The notes: a model not told the origin generated them from the letters alone. Counted from the stretch's first letter, positions 16,705 through 27,560 are shown. The stretch is 64,000 bases of DNA from Salinarimonas rosea DSM 21201 (GCF_000429045.1 NZ_AUBC01000006.1:124001-188000); one strand, 5' to 3'. Program-made: numbers and translations.

Positions 16705-18735
16705 GTGAACGACCAGCCCGACCCGGCCCGCGCCGCCGCAGCCGCCGAGGCGGCCCCGACTCCGTCCGATCTCGCCAACGCCGTCCGCGCGCTGGCGATG
16801 GACGCGGTGGAGAAGGCCAAGTCCGGCCATCCCGGCCTGCCCATGGGGGCGGCGGACGTCGCGACGGTGCTGTTCACGAAGTTCCTCAAGTACGACGCCG
16901 CCGACCCGGCCTGGCCGGACCGCGACCGGTTCGTGTTCTCCGCCGGCCACGGCTCGATGCTGCTCTACGCGCTCCTGCACCTGACGGGCGTCGAGGGCAT
17001 GACGATCGAGGAGCTGAAGAACTTCCGCCAGCTCCATTCGAAGACCCCCGGCCATCCCGAGAACTTCGTCACGCCGGGCGTCGAGACGACGACCGGGCCG
17101 CTCGGCCAGGGCATCGCCACCGCGGTCGGCATGGCGCTCGCCGAGCGCATGCTCGCGGCGGAGTACGGCGAGGAGATCGTCGATCACCACACCTACGTGC
17201 TGGCCTCCGACGGCGACCTGATGGAGGGCATCTCCCACGAGGCGATCGCCTTCGCCGGCAACCTGGCGCTCCACAAGCTCGTGGTCCTGTGGGACGACAA
17301 CGGCATCTCGATCGACGGGCCGCTGTCGCTGTCCGACACGACGGACCAGTGCAAGCGCTTCGAGGCCTGCGGCTGGAAGACGATGCGCGTCGACGGCCAC
17401 GACCAGGCGGCGATCGCCCGCGCCCTCTCCCGTGCGCGGAAGGCGGATCGCCCGACGCTGATCGCCTGCAAGACCACGATCGGCTTCGGCGCACCGACGC
17501 GCGCGGGCACGTCGAAGGCGCACGGCGAGCCGCTGGGTGCCGAGGAGCTCGCCGGCGCCAAGAAGGCGCTCGGCTGGGGCCATGCGCCGTTCGAGATCCC
17601 GGCCTCGATCAAGAAGGCCTGGGAGAAGGCCGGCCGCAAGGGACGCTCCGCCCGCAAGGCCTGGGAGCAGCGCTTCCAGGCTCTGCCCGCCGAGACCCGC
17701 GCCGACCTGGAGCGGCGCCTCGCGGGCATCCCGCCGAAGGCGCTCGGCGAGGCGATCGCCGCCCACAAGCGCGCGCTCGTCGACGGCCCCGCGGCGGTGG
17801 CGACCCGCAAGGCGAGCGAGGCGGTGCTGAACGCCATCGCCGCTGCGGTGCCCGAGCTCGTCGCCGGCTCCGCCGACCTGACGCCGTCGAACAACGTCAA
17901 GGTCAAGACCTCCGTCCCCGTGAAGCCCGGCGACTTCGCCGGCCGCTACGTGCATTACGGCATCCGCGAGCACGGCATGGCGGCGGCGATGAACGGCATC
18001 GCGCTCCACGGCGGCTTCCGCCCGGCGGGCGCGACCTTCCTCGTCTTCACCGACTACGCGCGACCCGCGATGCGCATCGCGGCGCTCGCCGGCATCCCGG
18101 CGATCTACGTGATGACGCACGATTCGATCGGGCTGGGCGAGGACGGCCCGACCCACCAGCCGGTGGAGCACCTCGCGGCACTGCGCGCGATGCCCAACAT
18201 GCGCGTCTTCCGGCCGGGCGACGCGGTCGAGACCGCGGAGTGCTGGCAGCTCGCGCTCGAGCGCACGGACGGGCCGAGCGTGATCGCGCTCACCCGCCAG
18301 AACCTCGCCCCGGCGCGCACGACTCACAGCGACGCGAACCTCTGCGAGACCGGCGCCTACGAGCTGTCCCCGGCGCAGGGCGGCGCGGCGAAGGCGACGA
18401 TCTTCGCCTCGGGCTCGGAGGTCGAGATCGCGCTCGCGGCGCAGGCGCTGCTCGCCGAACGCGGCATCCCCTCGCGCGTTGTCTCGACGCCTGCGCTCGA
18501 CCTCTTCCTCGCGCAGCCGGAGGAGGTGCGCGCGCGCATCCTCGGAGACGCGCCGATCCGCGCCGCCGTCGAGGCGGGCGTGCGCTTCGGCTGGGACGCG
18601 GTGATCGGGAGCGACGGCGTGTTCGTCGGCATGGAGAGCTTCGGGGCGAGCGCGCCCTACAAGCAGCTCTACGAGCACTTCGGCATCACCGCCGCGGCGC
18701 TCGCCGACAAGATCACGGCGCGGCACAACGGCTGA
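16705..18735 (+). CDS. tkt: Transketolase
   Basis: Thiamine-diphosphate enzyme that moves two-carbon units between sugar phosphates in the pentose phosphate pathway or Calvin cycle. The 676-residue length is normal. Motifs include the N-terminal [20 protein letters not shown], the ThDP/Mg region [13 protein letters not shown] with [10 protein letters not shown], the pyrimidine-domain [19 protein letters not shown], and [20 protein letters not shown]. The start is the GTG at 16705. It heads a run of central-carbon genes with gap 94 bases downstream. Confidence 0.96.
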   Translation: MNDQPDPARAAAAAEAAPTPSDLANAVRALAMDAVEKAKSGHPGLPMGAADVATVLFTKFLKYDAADPAWPDRDRFVFSAGHGSMLLYALLHLTGVEGMTIEELKNFRQLHSKTPGHPENFVTPGVETTTGPLGQGIATAVGMALAERMLAAEYGEEIVDHHTYVLASDGDLMEGISHEAIAFAGNLALHKLVVLWDDNGISIDGPLSLSDTTDQCKRFEACGWKTMRVDGHDQAAIARALSRARKADRPTLIACKTTIGFGAPTRAGTSKAHGEPLGAEELAGAKKALGWGHAPFEIPASIKKAWEKAGRKGRSARKAWEQRFQALPAETRADLERRLAGIPPKALGEAIAAHKRALVDGPAAVATRKASEAVLNAIAAAVPELVAGSADLTPSNNVKVKTSVPVKPGDFAGRYVHYGIREHGMAAAMNGIALHGGFRPAGATFLVFTDYARPAMRIAALAGIPAIYVMTHDSIGLGEDGPTHQPVEHLAALRAMPNMRVFRPGDAVETAECWQLALERTDGPSVIALTRQNLAPARTTHSDANLCETGAYELSPAQGGAAKATIFASGSEVEIALAAQALLAERGIPSRVVSTPALDLFLAQPEEVRARILGDAPIRAAVEAGVRFGWDAVIGSDGVFVGMESFGASAPYKQLYEHFGITAAALADKITARHNG

Positions 18736-18829
18736 GCCGCGCGCGCCGCCTCGGCGGCGCGCCACGCGGCGAGACGGGACGCAATCGACGAGCCGGCGCG
18801 GCGCGCCGGCGCAGCACAGGGAGATCGAG

Positions 18830-19837
18830 ATGACGGTGAAGGTCGCCATCAACGGGTTCGGGCGGATCGGGCGCAACATCCTGCGCGCCATCGCCGAGAG
18901 CGGGCGCACGGACATCCGGGTCGTCGCCATCAACGACCTCGGCCCGGTCGAGACCAACGCTCATCTCCTGCGCTACGACTCGGTGCACGGCCGCTTCCCC
19001 GGCACGGTGACGGTCGACGGCGACACGATCGACGTCGGCACCGGGCCGATCAAGGTCACGGCGGTGAAGAACCCGGCCGAGCTGCCGCACAAGGATCTCG
19101 GCGTGGACATCGCGCTCGAGTGCACCGGCATCTTCACGTCGCGCGAGAAGGCGGCGCTGCACCTCGAGGCCGGCGCCAAGCGCGTCATCGTCTCGGCGCC
19201 CGCCTCCGGCGCGGACCTCACCGTCGTCTTCGGCGTGAACCACCAGGGGCTGACGAAGGACCACCTCGTCGTCTCCAACGCCTCGTGCACGACGAACTGC
19301 CTCGCGCCCGTCGCGAAGGCGCTGAACGACGCGGTCGGCATCGACCACGGCTTCATGACGACGATCCACTCCTACACGAACGACCAGCCGTCGCTCGACC
19401 AGATGCACAAGGACCTCTACCGCGCCCGCGCGGCGGCCCTGTCGATGATCCCGACCTCGACGGGCGCGGCGAAGGCGGTGGGCCTCGTGCTGCCCGAGCT
19501 CGACGGCAAGCTCGACGGCGTCGCGATCCGCGTGCCGACGCCGAACGTGTCGGTCGTGGACTTCAAGTTCGTGGCCAAGCGCGCGACGGCGGTCGACGAG
19601 ATCAATGCCGCGATCAAGGCCGCGGCGGAGGGCCCGATGAAGGGCGTGCTCGGCTACACCGACGAGAAGAACGTCTCGATCGACTTCAACCACGATCCGC
19701 ACTCGTCGATCTTCCACATGGACCAGACGAAGGTGCTCGAGGGCACGCTCGTGCGCGTCATGTCCTGGTACGACAACGAGTGGGGCTTCTCCAACCGCAT
19801 GGCCGACACCGCGGTGCACATGGCGCGCCTGATCTGA
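18830..19837 (+). CDS. gap: Glyceraldehyde-3-phosphate dehydrogenase (type I)
   Basis: Oxidises glyceraldehyde 3-phosphate to 1,3-bisphosphoglycerate. The 335-residue protein opens with the NAD-binding [19 protein letters not shown]. It has the active-site [12 protein letters not shown] with catalytic cysteine at residue 153, followed by the substrate-binding [15 protein letters not shown] and [13 protein letters not shown]. An AGGGAGA site precedes the ATG. It is second in the tkt-gap-pgk-fba unit. Confidence 0.97.
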   Translation: MTVKVAINGFGRIGRNILRAIAESGRTDIRVVAINDLGPVETNAHLLRYDSVHGRFPGTVTVDGDTIDVGTGPIKVTAVKNPAELPHKDLGVDIALECTGIFTSREKAALHLEAGAKRVIVSAPASGADLTVVFGVNHQGLTKDHLVVSNASCTTNCLAPVAKALNDAVGIDHGFMTTIHSYTNDQPSLDQMHKDLYRARAAALSMIPTSTGAAKAVGLVLPELDGKLDGVAIRVPTPNVSVVDFKFVAKRATAVDEINAAIKAAAEGPMKGVLGYTDEKNVSIDFNHDPHSSIFHMDQTKVLEGTLVRVMSWYDNEWGFSNRMADTAVHMARLI

Positions 19838-19937
19838 CGCGACCCCCTGCGAGGCCCGGCGCCCGGTGCGCCGGGTCCGCGCCCGCGATCCGATCCTCGA
19901 GCGTGACGTCCCGCGTTTCCTGCACGGAGTGCCCGCC

Positions 19938-21143
19938 ATGGCCGACAAGACCAGCGCCTTCCGCACCCTCGACGACGCCGACCCGCGCGGCAAGCGCGTG
20001 CTGCTGCGCGTCGACCTCAACGTCCCCGTCGAGGACGGCCGCGTCGGCGACGCGACCCGCATCGAGCGCGTCGTCCCCACGATCCGCGAGATCGCCGACA
20101 GGGGCGGGCGGGTCGTCCTCCTCGCGCATTTCGGGCGGCCGAAGGGCAAGCGGGTCGAGAGCGAGAGCCTCTCGGTCGTCGTCCCGGCGCTGGCTCGGGC
20201 GCTCGGCCGCGAGGTCGCCTTCGCCGAGGACTGCGTCGGCGACGTCGCGCGTGAGGCGGTGGCGAAGCTCCAGAACGGCGACGTGCTGCTGCTCGAGAAC
20301 ACCCGCTTCCACGCGGGCGAGGAGAAGAACGACGCCGACTTCGCCAGGTCGCTCGCCGAGAACGGCGATCTCTACGTCAACGACGCCTTCTCCGCCGCGC
20401 ACCGCGCCCACGCCTCGACCGAGGGCGTCGCGCACATCCTGCCGGCCTTCGCCGGCCGCGCCATGCAGGCGGAGCTCGACGCGCTGACGAAGGCGCTCGA
20501 GCACCCCCGGCGGCCGGTCTGCGCGGTGGTCGGCGGCGCCAAGGTCTCGACCAAGCTCGACCTGCTGGAGAACCTCGTCTCGAAGGTCGACAGCCTCGTC
20601 ATCGGCGGGGGCATGGCCAACACCTTCCTCCACGCCATCGGGGTGGCGGTGGGCAAGTCGCTCGCCGAGCGCGACCTCGCGGCGACCGCCCAGCGCATCC
20701 TCGACAAGGCGAAGACGACGAACTGCGCCATCGTGCTGCCGGTCGATGCCACGGTGGCGGAGAAGTTCGAGGCGCACGCGCCGCACCACGAGTACGGCAT
20801 CGACGCCATTCCCGACGACGGCATGATCCTCGACGTCGGCTCCCTCTCCGTCGACCGCGTGCGCGCGGCGATCGGCGACGCGAAGACCCTCGTCTGGAAC
20901 GGCCCGCTCGGCGCCTTCGAGAAGACGCCCTTCGACAAGGGCACGGTCGAGGCCGCGCGCTATGCCGCGAAGCGCACCCGGGAGGGTGCGCTCGTGTCGA
21001 TCGCCGGCGGCGGCGACACCGTCTCGGCGCTCAACCACGCGGGTGTGGCCGACGATTTCTCCTACGTCTCCACCGCCGGCGGCGCCTTCCTCGAATGGCT
21101 CGAGGGCAAGAGCCTGCCGGGCGTCGAGGCGCTGCGTCGCTGA
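19938..21143 (+). CDS. pgk: Phosphoglycerate kinase
   Basis: Transfers phosphate from 1,3-bisphosphoglycerate to ADP. The 401-residue protein has the family signature [18 protein letters not shown] and the conserved [36 protein letters not shown] and C-terminal [13 protein letters not shown]. The start at ATG 19938 ([15 protein letters not shown]) is preferred over an in-frame upstream codon because its context is protein-like. It lies between gap and fba. Confidence 0.97.
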   Translation: MADKTSAFRTLDDADPRGKRVLLRVDLNVPVEDGRVGDATRIERVVPTIREIADRGGRVVLLAHFGRPKGKRVESESLSVVVPALARALGREVAFAEDCVGDVAREAVAKLQNGDVLLLENTRFHAGEEKNDADFARSLAENGDLYVNDAFSAAHRAHASTEGVAHILPAFAGRAMQAELDALTKALEHPRRPVCAVVGGAKVSTKLDLLENLVSKVDSLVIGGGMANTFLHAIGVAVGKSLAERDLAATAQRILDKAKTTNCAIVLPVDATVAEKFEAHAPHHEYGIDAIPDDGMILDVGSLSVDRVRAAIGDAKTLVWNGPLGAFEKTPFDKGTVEAARYAAKRTREGALVSIAGGGDTVSALNHAGVADDFSYVSTAGGAFLEWLEGKSLPGVEALRR

Positions 21144-21189
21144 GATCCGAACCGTACGAGACCGGAACCGAGGAAAGGAAAGGGGCGCG

Positions 21190-22215
21190 ATGAACATCGA
21201 CCAGCTGACAGAGGTGGCCTACGCGATGGTGCAGCCCGGCAAGGGCATCCTCGCCGCCGACGAGAGCACCGCGACCATCCAGAAGCGCTTCGACGCGATC
21301 TCCGTCGAGAACACCGAGGACAATCGCCGCGACTACCGGGAATTCATGTTCCGCACGCAGCCGGCGATGCGCGACCACATCTCGGGCGTGATCCTCTTCG
21401 ACGAGACCATCCGCCAGAAGGCCAAGGACGGCACGCCGCTCGTCGAGGTGATCAAGCAGTCCGGCGCGATCCCCGGCATCAAGGTCGACGCCGGCGCGCG
21501 CCCGCTCCCCGGCTGCCCGGGCGAGACCATCACCGAGGGCCTCGACCGCCTGCCGCGGCGCATGCAGGAATACTACGAGCTCGGCGCGCGCTTCGCGAAG
21601 TGGCGGGCGGTGATCGACATCGCCGACGGCATCCCGACCTGGACGGCGGTGAAGGCGAACTGCCACGCGCTGGCCCGCTACGCCGCCATCTGCCAGGAGG
21701 CCGACATCGTCCCGATCGTCGAGCCCGAGGTGCTGATGGACGGCGACCACGACATCAAGCGCTGCGCCGACGTCACCGAGTGGGTCCTCAAGACGCTCTA
21801 TCAGGAGCTCTACGAGATGCGCGTCGTGCTGGAAGGCACGGTGCTCAAGCCCAACATGGTCGTGCCTGGCAAGAAGTCCCCGAAGCAGGCCTCCGTCGAG
21901 GAGGTGGCCGAGCGCACGATCCAGGTGCTCGAGCGCTGCGTGCCAGTCGCCGTGCCCGGCATCGCCTACCTCTCCGGCGGCCAGTCGGACGAGGATGCGA
22001 CCGCGCATCTCGACGCCATGAACAAGATCGGCGGCTTCCCCTGGCACATGACCTTCTCCTACGGCCGCGCCCTCCAGGCGGCGCCGCAGAAGGCGTGGTC
22101 CGGCAAGCCCGAGAACGTCGAGGCCGGCCAGGCCGCCTTCAACCACCGCGCCCGCATGAACGGGCTCGCCTCCACCGGCGAATGGTCGAAGGACCTGGAG
22201 AAGCAGGGCGCGTGA
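21190..22215 (+). CDS. fba: Class I fructose-bisphosphate aldolase
   Basis: Cleaves or forms fructose 1,6-bisphosphate through a lysine Schiff base. At 341 residues it is of class I type: GKGILAADESTATIQKRF near the N-terminus, SGVILFDETIRQ, GIKVDAGARPLPG, EPEVLMDGDHDI and the Schiff-base region GTVLKPNMVVPGKK, then YLSGGQSDEDATAHL. A GGAAAGG site precedes the ATG. It closes the operon ahead of a strong terminator. Many related bacteria use a class II enzyme at this position. Confidence 0.95.
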   Translation: MNIDQLTEVAYAMVQPGKGILAADESTATIQKRFDAISVENTEDNRRDYREFMFRTQPAMRDHISGVILFDETIRQKAKDGTPLVEVIKQSGAIPGIKVDAGARPLPGCPGETITEGLDRLPRRMQEYYELGARFAKWRAVIDIADGIPTWTAVKANCHALARYAAICQEADIVPIVEPEVLMDGDHDIKRCADVTEWVLKTLYQELYEMRVVLEGTVLKPNMVVPGKKSPKQASVEEVAERTIQVLERCVPVAVPGIAYLSGGQSDEDATAHLDAMNKIGGFPWHMTFSYGRALQAAPQKAWSGKPENVEAGQAAFNHRARMNGLASTGEWSKDLEKQGA

Positions 22216-22246
22216 GGCGCCGACTGCGACGGCGAAGCATCGGGAC

Positions 22247-22274
22247 GGGCGTCCGGGAGACCGGGCGCCCTTTT
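22247..22274 (+). terminator. Intrinsic terminator of the tkt-gap-pgk-fba unit
   Basis: A 10-bp stem, GGGCGTCCGG pairing with CCGGGCGCCC with one G-T pair, around a GAGA tetraloop, followed by TTTT. It lies 30 bases after the fba stop. Confidence 0.9.
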
Positions 22275-22312
22275 CGCGTCCGCGCAGGTGTCGCGTCGGC
22301 GCAGGTGCGCCC

Positions 22313-22711
22313 TCAGGCCTCGTCCGCCTTCAGCACCAGCTCCGCGCTGGCGCGGTTCAGCGCGAACGGGATGTCGTAGAGGATCGCCAGCCGCATCAAG
22401 GCCTTGACGTCGACGTCGTGCGGGTGGGGCGTCAGCGCGTCGACGAAGAAGATCATGGCCGCCACGCGCTCCTCGGCGATGAGCGCGCCGATCTGCTGGT
22501 CCCCGCCCAGCGGGCCGGACTTCAGCCGCGTGATCTCGAGCTGCGGCAGCGCCTCCGCGATGCGCCCGCCGGTCGTCCCCGTCGCCACCAGCCGGAAGCG
22601 GGAGAGCTCGCGGGCGTGCGAGCGGCAGAAGGCGACGAGGTCGCCCTTCTTCTCGTCGTGCGCGACCAGCGCGACGATGGGGCGCGTATCGGCGGTGGGG
22701 TCGCTCGGCAT
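22313..22711 (-). CDS. mgsA: Methylglyoxal synthase
   Basis: Converts dihydroxyacetone phosphate to methylglyoxal and phosphate, a bypass of lower glycolysis. The 132-residue protein has the family pattern [26 protein letters not shown], the active-site loop [15 protein letters not shown] and [15 protein letters not shown], ending in [12 protein letters not shown]. It is slightly shorter than E. coli MgsA at the C-terminus. It converges on the aldolase gene, whose products feed its substrate. Confidence 0.93.
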   Translation of the reverse strand: MPSDPTADTRPIVALVAHDEKKGDLVAFCRSHARELSRFRLVATGTTGGRIAEALPQLEITRLKSGPLGGDQQIGALIAEERVAAMIFFVDALTPHPHDVDVKALMRLAILYDIPFALNRASAELVLKADEA

Positions 22712-22830
22712 GCGGATCGTCTCTCCCGGAAGCGGCGGGCACCCTCGCGCGATTTCGCCGCGTCGGCAACTCTCGCGACGCGGCAGGCGTTGGCCGGAGA
22801 ACCCGACCGCGGCACGAGAGCGAGGCACCG

Positions 22831-23448
22831 ATGAAGCAGTACCTCATGGAGGCGACGAGCCCGGGCTATACGCCCGAGCGCCTGAAGACGCGGATGCGCC
22901 ACGACCGCTCGCGGGACATGGCCTATCGCCGTGCGATCGTCGCGACCTCGCTCGTCGGCATGGCCTCGATGGCCTTCGTCACGCTGTTCCAGACCGGCGC
23001 CCTGCGTCGCCTGCCCGATCCGCCGACGCGCCGGCCGCACTTCGACACCGCCAAGGTGAACACCTCGGACGAGGCCTATTCCTACGGCATGCCCGACGGC
23101 CCGCTGACGCTGTCGATGCACGCCGCGAACCTCTCGCTCGCCGCCGCCGGCCCGCCCGAGCGCTGGCGCGAGCGGCCGTGGATTCCCGTCGCCGCGAGCG
23201 CCTTCTCCGGTGCCCAGGCGGCGGTCGCCGCGCAGTACCTGTTCTACCGGATGCCCTTCGTCGACCGGGCCTGGTGCCCCTACTGCGTCGTCGACGCGCT
23301 CGCCCACTTCGCGAGCTTCGGCCTGTCCCTGCCCGAGACGGCGAAGGCGCTCGGCCTCGTCGATGCGCGGGGCGCCACGCCACCCCGGCGCCGCCGGCCG
23401 CCGGTCAGGGCCGAAAGCGCTCCGGCACGCCCCCGTCTCGATCGGTGA
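22831..23448 (+). CDS. Membrane protein of the vitamin K epoxide reductase (VKOR) type
   Basis: A 205-residue membrane protein. After a charged N-terminus ([20 protein letters not shown]) come three hydrophobic stretches: [19 protein letters not shown], then [20 protein letters not shown], then a helix opening with WCPYC. The CPYC motif matches the redox CxxC of VKOR-family quinone oxidoreductases that re-oxidise disulfide-forming proteins. Only one CxxC pair is seen, so it is a minimal version. Its 3' end overlaps the convergent short-chain dehydrogenase by 44 bases. Confidence 0.65.
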   Translation: MKQYLMEATSPGYTPERLKTRMRHDRSRDMAYRRAIVATSLVGMASMAFVTLFQTGALRRLPDPPTRRPHFDTAKVNTSDEAYSYGMPDGPLTLSMHAANLSLAAAGPPERWRERPWIPVAASAFSGAQAAVAAQYLFYRMPFVDRAWCPYCVVDALAHFASFGLSLPETAKALGLVDARGATPPRRRRPPVRAESAPARPRLDR

Positions 23449-24241
23449 AGCCGTAGAGGCGCGCCAGGTCGGCGGTGGCGACGACGCGGCCGGCGTGGCG
23501 CGCGACCTCCGGGTCCGCCGCCAGCGCCGCCACCGCGCGCCCGACGAAGAGCGGTGTTTCCGTCGCCGCGTCCGCCTCCCCCGCCTCGCGCACCCGCTCG
23601 GTCGCCACCCGCCCGGGCGAGAGCGCGAGCGCGGTGACGCCGTGGGGCGCGAGCTCCTGCGCGCAGGCGAAGGCGAGGCGATTGAGCGCATGTTTCGCGC
23701 CGTCGTAGAAGACATCGCCGAGATAACCCTCGCTCGTGTCGAAGGACACGAAGCCGATCAGCCCTCGCCGCGCCGCCACCATCGCTGGTGCCACCGCGCG
23801 CGCCAGCAGGAGCGCAGGGCGCACGCCCGTCTCGTGGAACCGGCTCGTCAGCCCGGCCGGACGTCGCCAGAACGGCGTGCCCCAGCGCGAGCCGTCCGGG
23901 AACGTCTCCCCGTCGAACCCCTCGTTGCCGCCCCAGACCGACGAGATCGCCACGTCGATGCGCCCGAAGCGCCTGAGCGCCCAGGCGACGAGCCCGTCGA
24001 CCTCGCGCTCGCTGCCGTGATCGCAGACGTAGGGGTAGCCGCGCCCGCCCGCCGCCTCCACCGCGCGCGCGGCGTCCTCCACGGTCTCCGGCCTGCCCTC
24101 GGTGCGCGCGCCCGCCTCCGACGAGCGGCCGGTGACGATCACCGTCGCGCCCGCCTCGGCCAGCCCCAGCGCGATGCCCAGCCCGACGCCGCGCGAGGCG
24201 CCGGCGACCAGGGCGACCACGTGCTGTGCGCCGGTCTCCAT
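23405..24241 (-). CDS. Short-chain dehydrogenase/reductase
   Basis: A 278-residue NAD(P)-dependent oxidoreductase. The cofactor motif ALVAGASRGVGLGIALGLAE is at the N-terminus and the catalytic YDGAKHALN (Y-x3-K) is in the middle, followed by the ALSPGRVATERV loop. The substrate is unknown. It lies about 55 bases downstream of the acyl-CoA dehydrogenase on the same strand, so the two may be co-transcribed. Confidence 0.85.
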   Translation of the reverse strand: METGAQHVVALVAGASRGVGLGIALGLAEAGATVIVTGRSSEAGARTEGRPETVEDAARAVEAAGGRGYPYVCDHGSEREVDGLVAWALRRFGRIDVAISSVWGGNEGFDGETFPDGSRWGTPFWRRPAGLTSRFHETGVRPALLLARAVAPAMVAARRGLIGFVSFDTSEGYLGDVFYDGAKHALNRLAFACAQELAPHGVTALALSPGRVATERVREAGEADAATETPLFVGRAVAALAADPEVARHAGRVVATADLARLYGFTDRDGGVPERFRP

Positions 24242-24296
24242 CGGCAGTGTCACTCCGCGATCGTGGTGTGCCGCGCGCGGCCCGCCGCGACCGGTA

Positions 24297-26069
24297 TCAC
24301 GCGTCGTCGGCTGCGGGCAATGCCGCCACGCCGGCGGTCGCGGCGCGGGCGAGGCCCTCGGTCTCGCCCAGATGCGCCTCGCCCATCCAGCGCGCCCGCG
24401 CGATCCGCGCGGCGTGCGCCGGGTCGGTCTCGCCCGCGTCGACGGCGGCCCTTGCGGCGAGCGCCTCCTCGGCGAGGCAGGCGACGCCGCGGGCGAGCGC
24501 GAACAGCCGCAGGTACGGGCCGGCACCGGCGAGCGCATCCTCCTGACGCCCGTCCGCGAGCGCGGCCAGCATCCACGACGTCGTCTCGTCCAGGCGCCCG
24601 ACCGCCTCGCGCAGGCGCGCGGCCAGCATGCCGAAGGCGTCGTCCGCCTCCTTCGTCACGCGGGTCGCGACCGCGCGGATGCGCGCGATCTCGCCGCGCA
24701 CCGTCGCGCCCCCCGACAGCGGCAGCTTGCGGGTGACGAGGTCGATCGCCTGGATGCCGTTCGTCCCCTCGTAGATCGGCAGGATGCGCGCGTCGCGATA
24801 GTGCTGCGCGGCGCCGGTCTCCTCGACGAATCCCATGCCGCCGTGCACCTGCACGCCGAGCGAGGCGACCTCCACGCCGATGTCGGTGGAGAACGCCTTG
24901 GCGACCGGCGTGAGCAGCGAGGCGCGCTCGAACGCGGCCCTGCGCGTCTCGACGTCGGGCGCGCGCGCCGCTTCGTCGAGCGAGGCGGCGGTGAGGAAGC
25001 AGATGCCGCGCGCGGCGTCGGTGAGCCCGCGCATGGTCGCGAGCATGCGCCTGACGTCGGGGTGCTCGGCGATGGCGACCATCCCCTGTCCCGTGTAGCT
25101 CGCGGTGCGCCCCTGGCGGCGCTCGCGCGCATAGGCGAGGGCGTGCTGCGTCGCGCGCTCGGCGATGGCGACGCCCTGTACGCCGACGGCGAGCCGGGCG
25201 TTGTTCATCATCGTGAACATGCAGGCGAGCCCGCGATTCTCCTCCCCGACGAGCCAGCCCACCGCGCCTTCGCGCTCGCCGTAGGCCATGGTGCAGGTCG
25301 GGGCGGCATGGATGCCGAGCTTGTGCTCGAGGCCGGCGCAGACGACGTCGTTCCTCGTGCCGTCGGGCAGGACCTTCGGCACGAGGAAGAGCGAGATGCC
25401 GCGCGTGCCGTGCGGCGCGTCCGGCAGGCGCGCCAGCACGAGGTGGACGATGTTGTCGGCGAAGTCGTGCTCGCCGTAGGTGATGTAGATCTTCTGGCCG
25501 AAGATGCGGTAGCTGCCGTCCTCGGCGCGCTCGGCGCGGGTGCGCAGCGCGGAGAGGTCGGAGCCCGCCTGCGGCTCGGTGAGGTTCATCGTCGCCGTCC
25601 ACTCGCCGGAGACGAGCCTGCCGAGATAGCGCTCCTTGAGCTCCGGCGCGGCGTGCGCCTCGATGGCGTCGATGGCGCCCATGGTCAGGATCGGGCAGAG
25701 CGCGAAGGCCATGTTGGCCGAGTTCCACATCTCGACGCAGGCGGTGTTGACGAGGATCGGCAGCCCCTGGCCGCCGTGCTCGACGGGCCCCGGCAGCGCG
25801 TTCCAGCCGCCGGCGATCCAGTCGCGGTAGGCCCGGGCGAAGCCGTCGGGCGTGCGCACCGCGGCGGCGTCCTTGGTCAGGCCCGCGAGATCGCCCGGCC
25901 GGTTCAGCGGCGCGAGCCGCTCGGCGGCGAAGTCGCCCGCGGCCTCGAGGATCTGCGCGACGAGGTCCGGCGTCAGGTCCGGGTAGAGGCCGGTCGCGAT
26001 CTTGGCGTCGAGCCCGGCGACGGCGCGCATGGAAAACAGCATCTCGGAGACGGGGGCGCGATAGGCCAT
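24297..26069 (-). CDS. Acyl-CoA dehydrogenase (long, DmdC/FadE-like form)
   Basis: An FAD enzyme that introduces the alpha-beta double bond into an acyl-CoA. The 590-residue protein starts MAYRAPVSEMLFSMRAVAGL. It has the FAD/substrate signature MNLTEPQAGSDLSALRTRAE, ITYGEHDFADNIVHLVLARL, GEENRGLACMFTMMNNARL and the GGMGFVEETGAAQHYRDARI and IYEGTNGIQAIDLV motifs. The length and C-terminal extension fit the group that includes 3-methylmercaptopropionyl-CoA dehydrogenases, but the substrate cannot be assigned. Electrons would pass through ETF to the ETF-QO encoded at 37.0 kb. Confidence 0.9.
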   Translation of the reverse strand: MAYRAPVSEMLFSMRAVAGLDAKIATGLYPDLTPDLVAQILEAAGDFAAERLAPLNRPGDLAGLTKDAAAVRTPDGFARAYRDWIAGGWNALPGPVEHGGQGLPILVNTACVEMWNSANMAFALCPILTMGAIDAIEAHAAPELKERYLGRLVSGEWTATMNLTEPQAGSDLSALRTRAERAEDGSYRIFGQKIYITYGEHDFADNIVHLVLARLPDAPHGTRGISLFLVPKVLPDGTRNDVVCAGLEHKLGIHAAPTCTMAYGEREGAVGWLVGEENRGLACMFTMMNNARLAVGVQGVAIAERATQHALAYARERRQGRTASYTGQGMVAIAEHPDVRRMLATMRGLTDAARGICFLTAASLDEAARAPDVETRRAAFERASLLTPVAKAFSTDIGVEVASLGVQVHGGMGFVEETGAAQHYRDARILPIYEGTNGIQAIDLVTRKLPLSGGATVRGEIARIRAVATRVTKEADDAFGMLAARLREAVGRLDETTSWMLAALADGRQEDALAGAGPYLRLFALARGVACLAEEALAARAAVDAGETDPAHAARIARARWMGEAHLGETEGLARAATAGVAALPAADDA

Positions 26070-26289
26070 GGCGGGCTCCTCGGAGGCTTTCTGGCGTTTC
26101 CTCTGGCGGCTCTCGGGCGAGCCGTCTTCATGCGACGAAAGGCGCAGGCCAGGAGTAGTTCGGATGTGAACTTTCGGCAAGCGGGCGGGCGGTCGCGGGG
26201 TGACGGGGAACGCGACCTTTACGGTTGCGTAGGCGCGCACCTCTCGCCGATGGATCGGATGCCGCATACACACGCCGGGAGCCCGCCTG

Positions 26290-26625
26290 ATGACCTCCGA
26301 GACCCCGCAGCCCGTCGACTTCGCAGCCGTCACGAGCGGCCTCGACGGACACCACAATTTCGTCCTCGCCGGCGTGAACGACCATTGCCTGCGCATCGCC
26401 GTCTTCGAGGGGACGTATCGCTGGCACCGGCATCCGGGGTCGGACGAGCTCTTCGTCGTGGTGGAGGGGCGGCTCGAGATCGATCTCGACGAGGGCACCG
26501 TCGTGCTCGGGCCGGGGCAGGCCTATCTGGTCGCGGCCGGCGTGCGCCATCGCTCGCGGGCGACCATGCGCACGGTCAACCTGTGCTTCGAGCGGGAGGA
26601 CGCACAGACGATCTTCGATGATTGA
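26290..26625 (+). CDS. Cupin-domain protein
   Basis: A 111-residue single-domain cupin. Motif 1 reads YRWHRHPGSDELFVVVEGRL with the metal-binding HxH and glutamate, and motif 2 reads LGPGQAYLVAAGVRHRS. It probably binds a metal ion. The role is unknown. It ends 80 bases before the cyclase gene, with which it may be co-transcribed. Confidence 0.85.
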   Translation: MTSETPQPVDFAAVTSGLDGHHNFVLAGVNDHCLRIAVFEGTYRWHRHPGSDELFVVVEGRLEIDLDEGTVVLGPGQAYLVAAGVRHRSRATMRTVNLCFEREDAQTIFDD

Positions 26626-26705
26626 CGCGATGCCGCACCCGGCTAAGCTTTTTCCCACAGGGGAAGCGCGACACGGGGCAGCGCGCACGGAGGGGAGAGG
26701 CGATC

Positions 26706-27539
26706 ATGTGCGACATCTGCGTGACCAACGCGGTCAAGGACCGCATGCTCAGCCGCCGGGACCTCTTCCGCCGCGGGGCGGGCGGCGCGGCGGCGATCGC
26801 CGCCGTCTCCGCGGGGGCGGCGACGCTGGGCGCGAGCCCCGCCCGCGCCCAGATCGCGGGCGCGCCGGTCGACCTGACGCACACGCTCCACGAGGGCTTT
26901 CCGACGTTCTTCGGCGAGCAGCAGTTCTTCGTCGAGAACCTGTTCAACTATGCGGAGCACATGTTCAACCTCAATGTGCTGCGCGTGAACGAGCACACCG
27001 GCACCCACGTCGACGCGCCGCTGCACTTCTCGCAGGACGGCGCGAGCGTCGACGAGATCCCGGTGACGAGCCTCGTCGCCCCGCTCGCGATCGTCGACAT
27101 CCGCGCCAAGGCGGCGGAGAACGCCGACGCGCAGGTCACGCCCGACGACCTCGAGGCCTGGATCGCCACCAACGGGCCGCTGCCGCAGGGCTGCTGCGTC
27201 GCCATGCTCTCGGGCTGGGGCGCGTACGTGGACGGAGAGCGTTTCCGCAACGTCGATGCGGAGGGGACGATGCACTTCCCCGGCTTCCATCTCGAGGCTG
27301 CGCAGATGCTGCTGGAGGAGAGCACCGCGGTGGGGATCGCCGTCGACACGCTCTCCCTCGACCACGGCCCCTCGCCGGACTTCGCAACGCACTATGCCTG
27401 GCTGCCCGAGAACCGCTGGGGCCTCGAATGCGTGGCCAACCTGGAGGCGCTGCCCGCCTCCGGCGCCACGCTGGTGCTCGGCGCGCCGAAGCATCGCGGC
27501 GGCTCCGGCGGCCCGGCGCGGGTGCTCGCCTTCGCCTGA
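26706..27539 (+). CDS. Tat-exported cyclase-family (kynurenine formamidase-like) hydrolase
   Basis: A 277-residue protein with a twin-arginine leader (SRRDLFRRGAGGAAAIAAVS, cleaved near SPARAQ). It has the metal-binding signature HTGTHVDAPLHFS of the cyclase/formamidase family (PF04199 type) and a second histidine motif in HFPGFHLEAAQ. Related enzymes hydrolyse formamides or lactones; the substrate here is unknown. The ATG at 26706 is chosen because of the strong GGAGGGGAGAGG just upstream. The N-terminal MCDICV contains a CxxC pair before the Tat motif. Confidence 0.82.
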   Translation: MCDICVTNAVKDRMLSRRDLFRRGAGGAAAIAAVSAGAATLGASPARAQIAGAPVDLTHTLHEGFPTFFGEQQFFVENLFNYAEHMFNLNVLRVNEHTGTHVDAPLHFSQDGASVDEIPVTSLVAPLAIVDIRAKAAENADAQVTPDDLEAWIATNGPLPQGCCVAMLSGWGAYVDGERFRNVDAEGTMHFPGFHLEAAQMLLEESTAVGIAVDTLSLDHGPSPDFATHYAWLPENRWGLECVANLEALPASGATLVLGAPKHRGGSGGPARVLAFA

Positions 27540-27560
27540 GCCGGCAGGCGGTCGCGCCGC

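Noticed and set aside
16042-18957. A 971-codon minus-strand open frame
   Set aside because: It is antisense to rpmG and transketolase; a shadow of strong GC bias at third positions.
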